Shown one piece after another: positions 26,454 through 33,352 of a stretch of DNA of 64,000 nucleotides; the first letter of the stretch is position 1; each line of letters opens with the position of its first letter. Source of the DNA: Dorea_D hominis (lineage in GTDB: Bacteria > Bacillota > Clostridia > Lachnospirales > Lachnospiraceae); the NCBI RefSeq assembly GCF_014287705.1, contig NZ_JACOOY010000014.1, positions 1 to 64,000 on the forward strand, given 5' to 3'. The notes beneath the pieces were generated by a model. The model saw only the letters and a program-made list of their open reading frames with translations, made no database searches and was not told the origin of the DNA. A program made the translations under genes and the position numbers.

Positions 26454-26495
26454 TGCTATGGTGATATTATACCATAGCACAAAGCCTTTATACAA
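26454..26495 (-). promoter_or_regulatory. glpK promoter with overlapping palindromic operator
   Basis: Minus-strand TTGTAT (26490-26495) and TATAAT (26466-26471) are 18 nt apart. Perfect 9-bp arms TGCTATGGT/ACCATAGCA (26454-26479) flank the -10 box, so a bound protein would block polymerase directly. The half-sites do not match the CcpA cre consensus. The binding regulator is unknown. Confidence 0.65.
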
Positions 26496-26587
26496 TTATC
26501 AATGTGCGTTTCCATTGTATCTGTTCATTTATTACTCTTATGAAATACCGGCGAAGAATCCACCTGTGATGTTTCTGATGAAATAGA

Positions 26588-26768
26588 ACAAAGAATGTGC
26601 CTTGGCACATTCTAGCGCCTGCGGCGTTGCTGAGCGCCTGTGACGCTCGTTTAGCAACGACCGAAGTGGAACGTAGACCGCTTGCGACATCATCATTGTA
26701 CGCCGCAGTGCGCATCCTGCCAGAGGCTTTTTATATAATAGGAAATTGCATTTCCTATTATATAAAAA
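26588..26768. repeat. Multi-palindrome intergenic element
   Basis: Three strong inverted repeats lie in series: AGAATGTGCC/GGCACATTCT (26592-26613, 2-nt centre); CGTTGCT/AGCAACG enclosing GAGCG/CGCTC (26625-26659); and 19-bp perfect arms reading TTTTTATATAATAGGAAAT and its complement (26728-26768, 3-nt centre). The GC-rich core contrasts with the AT-rich arm. No gene is supported here. It looks like a REP/MITE-type repeat or a structured RNA between tRNA-Arg and glpK. Nothing else is seen in 26330-26796 except the glpK promoter. Confidence 0.65.
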
Positions 26769-26793
26769 AAGCACTTCTCTCTGAAGTGCTTTT
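26765..26793 (-). terminator. Terminator of tRNA-Arg
   Basis: On the minus strand AGCACTTC-AGAGA-GAAGTGCT followed by seven T starts 7 nt after the tRNA 3' end. It is a perfect 8-bp stem with a strong U-run. Confidence 0.9.
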
Positions 26794-26796
26794 AAA

Positions 26797-26870
26797 CGTG
26801 GGCGAGAGGATTCGAACCCCCGACCTTTTGGTCCGTAGCCAAACGCTCTATCCAGCTGAGCTACGCCCAC
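26797..26870 (-). tRNA. tRNA-Arg (anticodon ACG)
   Basis: The minus strand folds as a full cloverleaf: acceptor GTGGGCG/CGCCCAC with discriminator G; D-arm GCTC/GAGC; anticodon stem TTTGG/CCAAA enclosing CTACGGA (anticodon ACG, read as ICG); T-arm GGGGG-TTCGAAT-CCTCT region. The 3' CCA is not encoded. It reads CGN arginine codons. Confidence 0.96.
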
Positions 26871-26913
26871 ATTTGCTGTTTTGTAACTGTGTTACTGTCT
26901 CACAGCAAAATTT

Positions 26914-26942
26914 ATTATATTGCATATGCTTTCATATGTCAA
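26914..26942 (-). promoter_or_regulatory. Consensus promoter of tRNA-Arg
   Basis: Minus-strand TTGACA (26937-26942) and TATAAT (26914-26919) have 17 nt between them. This is an exact sigma-A consensus 43 nt upstream of the tRNA. Confidence 0.9.
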
Positions 26943-27046
26943 TACTTTTTTGATATTTTTTCAAATTTTCTTTTTGATTTTTTCAAAGCTTCTCATTCTG
27001 GCTTTTTATAAACTATTATAAGCCCTTTTAAGACAGCTTTTATATG

Positions 27047-27862
27047 CTATAATAATGCCTTCTTGAACAGTTTTTTGTAAATATTGTAATCTTCTTCTTT
27101 GAATACATTAAATACAACCCGCTCCAGCTTCGAACCGGTCAGGAAACGGTCTGCTGTATCGACTGCGATCTCTGCTGCCAGTTTATTCGGAAAATGGAAT
27201 TCTCCGGTTGATATACAGCAAAATACAATATTTTTCAGTCCTTCTTTTTCTGCCAGTTTCAGACAGCTTACATAGCAGGATTTTAATTCTTCTTTTTGTT
27301 TTTCTGTTACCTTGAGTCCGACGATCGGTCCTACTGTATGGATGACATGCGCCGCCGGGAGATTATAGCCCGGTGTGATCTTTGCTTTGCCGGTCGGCTC
27401 TTCGTGTCCCTGTTCTTCCATCAGCTCTGCACAGGCATTACGGAGCTGGATTCCTGCTGCCGAATGGATCGCATTATCTATGCAACCATGACATGGAACA
27501 AAACATCCGAGAAGCTGACTGTTTGCTGCATTAACGATTGCATCTGCCTGAAGTCTCGTAATATCACCGCGCCACAGGCTCATCCGATCTGCATTACGCA
27601 CCTGCCCGATTCCGAATTCTTCTGCCGCCGTCGGCAGTTCTTCGACCTTTACAAGGCCTTTTTCCTGTGCTTCTTCTGTAAGCAGTTCATCCTGTAATTC
27701 CATATAACCATTTAAAGCCGGTCCTGGGAAACGGACATTCATCAGACTTCTTAAGAGTCTGCGTTTTCCCACAGAATCCACCGGTTCTGCAAGGGTATCG
27801 TAGCTTCTGTTTTCATTTTTTAAATATTGAATTAAACGGCTGACTTTTTCTTCTTTTGTCAT
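27047..27862 (-). CDS. Zinc-dependent macrodomain ADP-ribosyl hydrolase
   Basis: ATG 27862 is chosen because GGAGTG lies 9 nt upstream. A 63-residue longer reading overlaps the glycosylase gene and lacks a ribosome site. The 271-residue protein has a helical N-terminal region and then a macrodomain: WRGDITRLQADAIVNAANSQLLG and the loop CFVPCHGCIDNAIHSAAG, whose Cys/His/Cys pattern marks the zinc-containing macrodomain class. It removes ADP-ribose from proteins. In other Firmicutes this class is paired with a SirTM sirtuin and lipoyl-carrier genes, none of which is here. The start overlaps the upstream gene by 50 nt. Confidence 0.88.
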   Translation of the reverse strand: MTKEEKVSRLIQYLKNENRSYDTLAEPVDSVGKRRLLRSLMNVRFPGPALNGYMELQDELLTEEAQEKGLVKVEELPTAAEEFGIGQVRNADRMSLWRGDITRLQADAIVNAANSQLLGCFVPCHGCIDNAIHSAAGIQLRNACAELMEEQGHEEPTGKAKITPGYNLPAAHVIHTVGPIVGLKVTEKQKEELKSCYVSCLKLAEKEGLKNIVFCCISTGEFHFPNKLAAEIAVDTADRFLTGSKLERVVFNVFKEEDYNIYKKLFKKALL

Positions 27863-28379
27863 GAATATCACTCCGTAAATATAGTCGTATCCCGGCGTAT
27901 GCTTCATACAGCTGTTCATAGCTCGTCCTACAGTTTGCCGGGCTGGTGGACGGAAGCTGTATGATTTCCATTCCTGTCTGCGCTTCACAGTAGCGTCTGT
28001 ATAACTGCGCTGCCTTTGTTCCGGTTGCATAAATCTGTTCGATTGGTGCATAATCCAGTATCCGGTGCATATCGTTTGGTGTCGGATTTTTTATAGAGGC
28101 ATCATCCGCGCCGTGGATCTCGCATCCTGCCAGCACATCCCATATGGCAATTCCGTGCTTCAACGCAAGTGCTTTCTTCTCTTCGATCGTCTCCGGTATC
28201 GGCTCTTTACATACATCCGCAATGACTTTCCAGAATCGATTGCGCGGATGTCCGTAATAAAATCCATTTTCCCGCGATTTTGGAGACGGCATCGTCCCAA
28301 GCATTAATATTTTTGAATGGCTGTCAAATACCGGTTCAAACGCATGTGTAATGTATTCCGTTTCTTTTTTTGCTGCCAT
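27813..28379 (-). CDS. Family 6 uracil-DNA glycosylase superfamily (hypoxanthine-DNA glycosylase)
   Basis: This 188-residue protein starts at MAAKKETEY, with AGGGGAAG about 6 nt before the ATG. ILMLGTMPSPKSRENGFYYGHPRNRFWKV is the first active-site motif, and LPSTSPANCR the second. These are diagnostic of the family 6 enzymes that excise deoxyinosine and some mismatched bases. The C-terminus extends about 15 residues beyond the usual end and overlaps the macrodomain gene. Both neighbours deal with nucleic-acid or ADP-ribose damage. Confidence 0.88.
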   Translation of the reverse strand: MAAKKETEYITHAFEPVFDSHSKILMLGTMPSPKSRENGFYYGHPRNRFWKVIADVCKEPIPETIEEKKALALKHGIAIWDVLAGCEIHGADDASIKNPTPNDMHRILDYAPIEQIYATGTKAAQLYRRYCEAQTGMEIIQLPSTSPANCRTSYEQLYEAYAGIRLYLRSDIHDKRRKSQPFNSIFKK

Positions 28380-28444
28380 GATTGCTTCCCCTTTCGTACA
28401 TTTACCACGGGGTCTTATCTTTTTTCTGCTAAAGCCCGGCTCTA

Positions 28445-28972
28445 TTACCACCGATTTCTTATCTTATTCCACAAGCTGCCCTGTACATATTCATAAGCTC
28501 TGTCATACAGGAAAAACGTAATCTGTCCTGCTGCCACAACACCCGCAAACATCCATACCGGAAGCGTTCTTGCAAATAATAATTTCTGAAAAAACCAGAT
28601 ACCCGGAAGATACATAACATTAAATACCAGATACTTGACAATCCAGAAAGCCACTGACTGTCTGCGTATATTTTCTTTTTTGCGGATTTTGAAATATGCC
28701 CACTCGTTAAATAAAATATACAATCCCATTGCCGCGTAAGTAAGGATGTAAAATTTATTCGGTGTCACAAAAAAGCCAAGAATGAGTGCGCCCACATAAA
28801 ATGCCAAACTCATCTTCGCTCCTGCCTCCCGATATACAATTCCAACAAAATACGATGCCCCGGCAAGAAGGAACAGCGTATTGCTTTCTATGATATTGCC
28901 CAGATACAGGCACACAATGGTCACTGCAAGCATCAGGCCTGCAAATGCCAGTTTTCGCGTTCTTACATGCAT
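28445..28972 (-). CDS. Multi-pass membrane protein of unknown function
   Basis: This protein has about 175 residues and five or six predicted helices: FAGLMLAVTIVCLYLGNII, LFLLAGASYFVGIVY, SLAFYVGALILGFFV, ILTYAAMGLYILFNEW, then FWIVKYLVFNVMYLPGIWFF and MFAGVVAAGQITFFLY. The start at 28972 overlaps the J-domain protein stop by 10 nt, indicating coupling. GGGAGG lies about 12 nt upstream. No family is recognised. It may be a membrane partner of the J-domain and DUF5685 proteins. Confidence 0.68.
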   Translation of the reverse strand: MHVRTRKLAFAGLMLAVTIVCLYLGNIIESNTLFLLAGASYFVGIVYREAGAKMSLAFYVGALILGFFVTPNKFYILTYAAMGLYILFNEWAYFKIRKKENIRRQSVAFWIVKYLVFNVMYLPGIWFFQKLLFARTLPVWMFAGVVAAGQITFFLYDRAYEYVQGSLWNKIRNRW

Positions 28973-29628
28973 GTGCAAAGATCGCCTCCCATACATTCAC
29001 ACATAGTATCCGCAAGCCAGAGATCACAGCAAAAATTTCCGGTACTGCAAGTTCCCGCAGAGCCATAACCGCCACCGTACGGATTTGACTGATACTGTCT
29101 GCCGGCATAGCTTAACTGGTTCATAAGCTGACGATACTGTAAATTATTTGGTTCCATATTTACTGCTTTTGCTGCATGCTCCTGCGCAAGGACATTGTTT
29201 CCCATACCCGCATTCGCTGCCGCACTCAAATAATACCATTCTGCATTTCGATCTTCCATACGGTTCAGCAGGTTCAGTGCCTCCTGATAACGACGATTAT
29301 TGATAAAATTATAAACTGCCTGACGCTCTACACTAGTCGTACCGCCCGCACCGCCATAGCCACTATTTCCATAGCTACCGCTTCCTGTAGTATAACTTCC
29401 GGCATTCCCATATCCGTAATGATAACCGCCACCATTTTCACGTTCTTTTACAATCGTGTCATACGCTTCCTGCACTTCTTTGAATTTCTCTTCTGCAAGA
29501 TCCTTGAGCGGATTGTCTACATTCGCATCTGGATGGTACTTTCTTGAAAGTTCTCTGTATGCTTTTTTTATTTCGTCATCCGTGGCTTCCGGTGATACAC
29601 CGAGTACGTCATATGGATTTTTGTTCAT
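28963..29628 (-). CDS. J-domain (DnaJ-like) protein with Gly-rich linker and Cys-rich tail
   Basis: Residues 4-65 form a J-domain: NPYDVLGVSPEATDDEIKKAY and RKYHPDANVDNP with the HPD triad that stimulates Hsp70 ATPase. A Gly/Tyr/Ser-rich linker (about residues 67-98) and TPR-like helices (about 100-165) follow. The tail is Cys-rich, ending CCDLWLADTMCECMGGDLCTCM. There is no zinc-finger or substrate domain of true DnaJ, so it is a specialised co-chaperone. The Cys-rich tail may bind metal or be modified. It sits in an operon with DUF5685 and a membrane protein. Confidence 0.85.
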   Translation of the reverse strand: MNKNPYDVLGVSPEATDDEIKKAYRELSRKYHPDANVDNPLKDLAEEKFKEVQEAYDTIVKERENGGGYHYGYGNAGSYTTGSGSYGNSGYGGAGGTTSVERQAVYNFINNRRYQEALNLLNRMEDRNAEWYYLSAAANAGMGNNVLAQEHAAKAVNMEPNNLQYRQLMNQLSYAGRQYQSNPYGGGYGSAGTCSTGNFCCDLWLADTMCECMGGDLCTCM

Positions 29629-29639
29629 TTTCTAACCTC

Positions 29640-30497
29640 TTATTCTTTCCTGTCTTGTTGGTCTTCTGTTGTCTTCTTTTCTTTTTGCTTCTGAAGCTTT
29701 CTGTAACGCTTCCACACTCCATCATATAATATATTTCGTAAAATGTCTATGTCTACGAGCAGCGGGAGCTGTTCAAATGCCGCACTTGCTTCACCGAGCA
29801 TCATGCAAAGCATATTCCGGCAGCGTTCTTCATAATCCGGCTCCCTACAGATATTTTTCAGTGGATTATAGCTGCCTTCTTTCAAATCATTATCCAAATC
29901 GTCATAAGCATCCATAATATAAATATATTTACCAAGGTAAAATCCCATGCATCTTAATTTTTCTGCCCAGTGATCTTCTCTATAGATAAAGATTTCTGCC
30001 ATAAGCCTGCCAAAACATCCGGCCGGCTCATCAATCATCGTCGATCCGTTCTTCTCATAAATGCTTAAGTTCTGCAGTTCTTCTCTGATCACCCGGCACT
30101 GCCTTGGATATTTTTGAATTGCCTTTTGCACACGGCGTTTTAATGCCTTGCTCCCGATCAACGCAGAAGCTTTGTGCTCGTCCTCCCAGTCATCAACCAG
30201 GTGATAATATGCCAGGATCAGATTCATATCTGCTGCATATTCAGTAAATTCATTATTTAAAAATAATTGCTTTTTAAATGGATGAACCTTGCATCTGCCT
30301 CTGGTTACATCCGGCTCTTTCTCATACAAAGAAGTCAGTATAATGATCAAAAATGTCATATCGTAGGTCAGCGTAAGCTGTCCGAGATGCCCATAATCTC
30401 TCTTCAATTGCTGACAGAGTCCGCAGTAATACCCTTTATATTTATGAAATTCTTTTACTTTCAGCTCTGGTTCGTAAGCCGTTACATATCCAAACAT
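29640..30497 (-). CDS. DUF5685-family protein
   Basis: This 285-residue all-helical protein has MFGYVTAYEPELKVKEFHKYKGYYCGLCQQLK at the N-terminus, two Cys (CGLC), an acidic DDWEDEHKAS near residue 118 and IMDAYDDLDNDLKEGSYNP near residue 216. The Asp-rich motifs resemble the metal-binding helices of isoprenoid synthase folds, but no enzymatic role is established. AGGAGAA precedes the ATG. It is the first gene of the operon, 12 nt upstream of the J-domain gene. Co-occurrence suggests a shared but undefined process. Confidence 0.78.
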   Translation of the reverse strand: MFGYVTAYEPELKVKEFHKYKGYYCGLCQQLKRDYGHLGQLTLTYDMTFLIIILTSLYEKEPDVTRGRCKVHPFKKQLFLNNEFTEYAADMNLILAYYHLVDDWEDEHKASALIGSKALKRRVQKAIQKYPRQCRVIREELQNLSIYEKNGSTMIDEPAGCFGRLMAEIFIYREDHWAEKLRCMGFYLGKYIYIMDAYDDLDNDLKEGSYNPLKNICREPDYEERCRNMLCMMLGEASAAFEQLPLLVDIDILRNILYDGVWKRYRKLQKQKEKKTTEDQQDRKE

Positions 30498-30562
30498 TTC
30501 TTTTCTCCTGCTTATGCTGACTGGTATTATAACAGATTTTGTGGAAAGTGACTATATTTTCA

Positions 30563-30591
30563 TTGTGAAAGTTTTATGTTCATGGTATAAT
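30563..30591 (+). promoter_or_regulatory. Sigma-A promoter of hydE
   Basis: TTGTGA (30563-30568) and TATAAT (30586-30591) have 17-nt spacing. This predicts a start near 30598 and an untranslated leader of about 150 nt. Confidence 0.78.
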
Positions 30592-30597
30592 CACAAT

Positions 30598-30751
30598 ACA
30601 TTCGTACTAATTGCAAAGGAGTAACCCTGCGCAAAAAGGCGTTCAGAACGTAAGTGCATTTTCAATGCCGTTTAAAGAAAGGAGTCTTGTAACCCCTTTT
30701 TAAGCTAACTCTGCCTGACGCCATGTGCGTCAGGTTTTTTAGTGTAAAATT
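30598..30751 (+). promoter_or_regulatory. Structured attenuator leader of hydE, candidate riboswitch
   Basis: About 110 nt of conserved-looking RNA precede an intrinsic terminator (30714-30740). GGCGTTCAG at 30638-30646 is complementary, with a one-base bulge, to the terminator's 5' arm CTGACGCC, so an antiterminator is possible. No ribosome site is visible between the terminator and ATG 30752. It does not match the conserved cores I know for FMN, TPP, SAM, cobalamin, glycine, lysine, purine, manganese, THF or ZTP riboswitches. Confidence 0.55.
30714..30740 (+). terminator. Intrinsic terminator in the hydE leader
   Basis: CCTGACGC-CATGT-GCGTCAGG is a perfect 8-bp stem followed by TTTTTT, ending 11 nt before the hydE start. 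Transcription must be antiterminated for hydE to be made. Confidence 0.88.
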
Positions 30752-31801
30752 ATGGAACATTTGAAAATGCTGATCGACAAACTGAAAAAAGAACAGGCGC
30801 TTACGAAAGAGGAATGGGTAGAGCTGATTGAGGGGCGAAATGCCGAACTTGCCGAATATCTCTTCGCACTTGCCCGCGAAGAACGGCACCACTATTACGA
30901 TCACGACGTATACGTCCGGGGACTGATCGAATTTACCAATTATTGCAAAAACGACTGCCTTTACTGCGGTATACGAAAGAGTAATTCTAACGCAAAACGG
31001 TACCGTTTAAGCGAAGAGGACATTCTCTCCTGCTGCGGGACCGGTTATGAGCTTGGTTTCCGCACCTTTGTCCTGCAGGGCGGTGAGGATGGATTTTACA
31101 CAGATGAGAAGCTGGTACACATCATTTCCCGGATCAAGGAATTATACCCTGACTGCGCACTGACGCTTTCCATCGGTGAAAAATCCCGTGAAAGCTATCA
31201 GGCTTATTATGACGCAGGTGCTGACCGCTACCTGCTCCGTCACGAGACTGCAAATGCTGCTCATTATGCAAAGTTGCATCCTGCTTCGCTAAGTGCCGCG
31301 AACCGTCAGCAATGTCTGTGGGATTTAAAAGACATTGGTTATCAGGTGGGAACCGGTTTTATGGTCGGTTCACCGTATCAGACAGCGGAACATCTGGCTG
31401 AGGATCTTCTATTTATTAAGAAGCTGAATCCACATATGATCGGCATCGGACCATTTATTCCACACCACGATACGCCATTTGCCGATGAAAAAGCCGGAAC
31501 GCTGGAACTGACACTTTTTATGCTGGGACTTTTGAGACTGATGCTCCCGAAAGTGCTGCTTCCTGCCACAACAGCGCTTGGCACGATCCATCCGAAGGGA
31601 CGGGAACTGGGGATCCAGGCAGGCGCCAATGTCGTAATGCCAAATCTGTCGCCGGTGAGTGTCCGCAAGGATTATTCACTGTACGATAACAAAATCTGTA
31701 CCGGAGATGAAGCTGCAGAATGTCGTTTCTGTCTGGAACGTCGCATGAAATCTATCGGTTACAATATTGTCACTTCGAGAGGTGACTCGTTGAACATTTA
31801 A
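30752..31801 (+). CDS. hydE: [FeFe]-hydrogenase H-cluster radical SAM maturase HydE
   Basis: This 349-residue radical SAM enzyme has the cluster motif NYCKNDCLYCGIR (CxxxCxxC) near residue 66, then LQGGEDGFYTDEKL, GTGFMVGSPYQT and the C-terminal NLSPVSVRKDYSLYDNK. HydE acts on the cysteine-bound iron synthon to help build the di-iron subcluster. An alternative ATG five codons in (30767) also lacks a ribosome site. It is followed by hydG after 26 nt and by hydF. No hydrogenase structural gene is in the window. Confidence 0.95.
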   Translation: MEHLKMLIDKLKKEQALTKEEWVELIEGRNAELAEYLFALAREERHHYYDHDVYVRGLIEFTNYCKNDCLYCGIRKSNSNAKRYRLSEEDILSCCGTGYELGFRTFVLQGGEDGFYTDEKLVHIISRIKELYPDCALTLSIGEKSRESYQAYYDAGADRYLLRHETANAAHYAKLHPASLSAANRQQCLWDLKDIGYQVGTGFMVGSPYQTAEHLAEDLLFIKKLNPHMIGIGPFIPHHDTPFADEKAGTLELTLFMLGLLRLMLPKVLLPATTALGTIHPKGRELGIQAGANVVMPNLSPVSVRKDYSLYDNKICTGDEAAECRFCLERRMKSIGYNIVTSRGDSLNI

Positions 31802-31827
31802 CAACTTATTTTATGGAGGAACATATC

Positions 31828-33249
31828 ATGTATGATGTAAATTCAAAATGCGCGGATGATTTTATCAACCACGAGGAAATCTTAGAAACACTTGCTTATG
31901 CAGATGAAAACAAAAACAACAAAGAACTGATCGAATCATTGATCAAAAAAGCTTCTTTAAGAAAGGGCTTATCTCACAAAGAAGCTTCTGTTCTGTTAGC
32001 CTGTCAGGATGACGAGCTGAATGAGAAAATCTTCCGGCTCGCCGAACAGATCAAAAAAGATTTTTACGGAAACCGTATTGTACTTTTTGCACCGTTATAT
32101 TTATCCAACTACTGTATCAACGGCTGTACTTACTGTCCGTACCATATGAAAAACAAACACATTGCCAGAAAGCAGTTAACACAAGAAGAGATCCGCAGAG
32201 AAGTTATCGCACTGCAGGATATGGGGCACAAACGTTTGGCACTGGAAGCGGGTGAAGATCCTGTGCACAATACAATGGATTATTATCTGGAATCCATCAA
32301 AACGATTTACGATATCAAGCATAAAAACGGTGCAATCCGCCGTGTCAATATTAATATTGCCGCAACGACAGTCGATAACTACCGTCTGTTAAAAGAAGCC
32401 GGAATCGGTACTTACATTCTTTTCCAGGAGACTTATCACAAAGAAAGTTATCTGCAGTTACACCCGACAGGACCGAAACACGATTACAACTATCATACAG
32501 AAGCTATGGATCGTGCCATGGAAGGCGGTGTAGATGATGTTGGTATCGGTGTGCTCTTCGGACTGGATAAATACCGCTATGAATTTGCCGGACTTCTGAT
32601 GCATGCAGAACATCTGGAAGCTGCATTCGGCGTTGGTCCGCACACGATCAGTGTGCCGCGACTGCGTGATGCAGATGATATTGATTCCAGCTCATTTACA
32701 AATGGAATCGATGATGATACATTTGCAAAAATTGTTGCATGTATCCGCATCTCGGTTCCGTACACAGGCATGATCATTTCCACACGTGAAGGAATGAACA
32801 CCCGTGAACGTGTTCTTCACCTTGGTATTTCTCAGATCAGTGGTGGTTCCAAAACCAGCGTTGGTGGATATTGTGAACCGGAACCGGAAGATGCAAAATC
32901 CGAACAGTTTGATGTCGTTGACAACCGTACGCTGGACGAAGTCGTACAGTGGCTGATGCAGATGGATTATATCCCAAGTTTCTGCACTGCCTGTTACCGT
33001 GCCGGAAGAACCGGCGACCGCTTCATGTCTCTGTGCAAGAGTGGACAGATCCAGAACTGCTGCCACCCGAATGCACTTATGACACTGGAAGAGTACTTAA
33101 TGGACTACGCTTCACCGGTAACGAAAGCAATCGGTGACAAGCTGATCGATAAGGAAGTGCTGAATGTTCCGAATGAGCAGGTACGCAAGACGGTACTGGA
33201 GAATTTAAAACTTATCCGCGAAGATAACCGCCGCGATTTTAGATTCTAA
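31828..33249 (+). CDS. hydG: [FeFe]-hydrogenase maturase HydG (tyrosine lyase)
   Basis: ATG 31828 is preferred over 31813 because TGGAGGA lies 8 nt upstream of it. The 473-residue protein has NYCINGCTYCPYH (radical SAM cluster) near residue 88. A C-terminal CTACYRAGRTGDRFMSLCKSG binds the auxiliary dangler-iron cluster. HydG cleaves tyrosine to CO and cyanide for the H-cluster. Both clusters are complete. A strong terminator follows directly. Confidence 0.95.
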   Translation: MYDVNSKCADDFINHEEILETLAYADENKNNKELIESLIKKASLRKGLSHKEASVLLACQDDELNEKIFRLAEQIKKDFYGNRIVLFAPLYLSNYCINGCTYCPYHMKNKHIARKQLTQEEIRREVIALQDMGHKRLALEAGEDPVHNTMDYYLESIKTIYDIKHKNGAIRRVNINIAATTVDNYRLLKEAGIGTYILFQETYHKESYLQLHPTGPKHDYNYHTEAMDRAMEGGVDDVGIGVLFGLDKYRYEFAGLLMHAEHLEAAFGVGPHTISVPRLRDADDIDSSSFTNGIDDDTFAKIVACIRISVPYTGMIISTREGMNTRERVLHLGISQISGGSKTSVGGYCEPEPEDAKSEQFDVVDNRTLDEVVQWLMQMDYIPSFCTACYRAGRTGDRFMSLCKSGQIQNCCHPNALMTLEEYLMDYASPVTKAIGDKLIDKEVLNVPNEQVRKTVLENLKLIREDNRRDFRF

Positions 33250-33297
33250 AAAAGGGGACGGGGCTTTTCTAGAAAATCCCCGTCCCCTTTTTTTACC
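33248..33297 (+). terminator. Strong terminator after hydG
   Basis: AAAAGGGGACGGGG pairs perfectly with CCCCGTCCCCTTTT around a 14-nt loop and ends in a run of seven T. hydF therefore needs read-through or its own promoter. The stem is nearly symmetrical and could work in both directions. Confidence 0.88.
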
Positions 33298-33303
33298 TTT
33301 TGT

Positions 33304-33336
33304 TTATCCACAACTCATCCACACAATTTATCCACA
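33304..33336 (+). promoter_or_regulatory. Cluster of three DnaA-box-like sites before hydF
   Basis: TTATCCACA occurs exactly at 33304-33312 and 33328-33336, and TCATCCACA (one mismatch) at 33315-33323, all in the same orientation. The first is the Firmicute/E. coli DnaA consensus. They end 16 nt before the hydF ATG and leave little room for a standard promoter. Confidence 0.55.
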
Positions 33337-33352
33337 GAAGGAGGATTTCTTT

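Noticed and set aside
26538..26870. Open frames across the tRNA-Arg and palindrome region
   Set aside because: They run through the tRNA gene antisense or sense and through the inverted repeats, have no ribosome site, and match no protein pattern.
30598..30713. Manganese (yybP-ykoY) riboswitch in the hydE leader
   Set aside because: GCAAAGGAGTAAC is superficially similar to its 5' strand, but the two conserved internal loops and the AAGACC 3' strand are not present.
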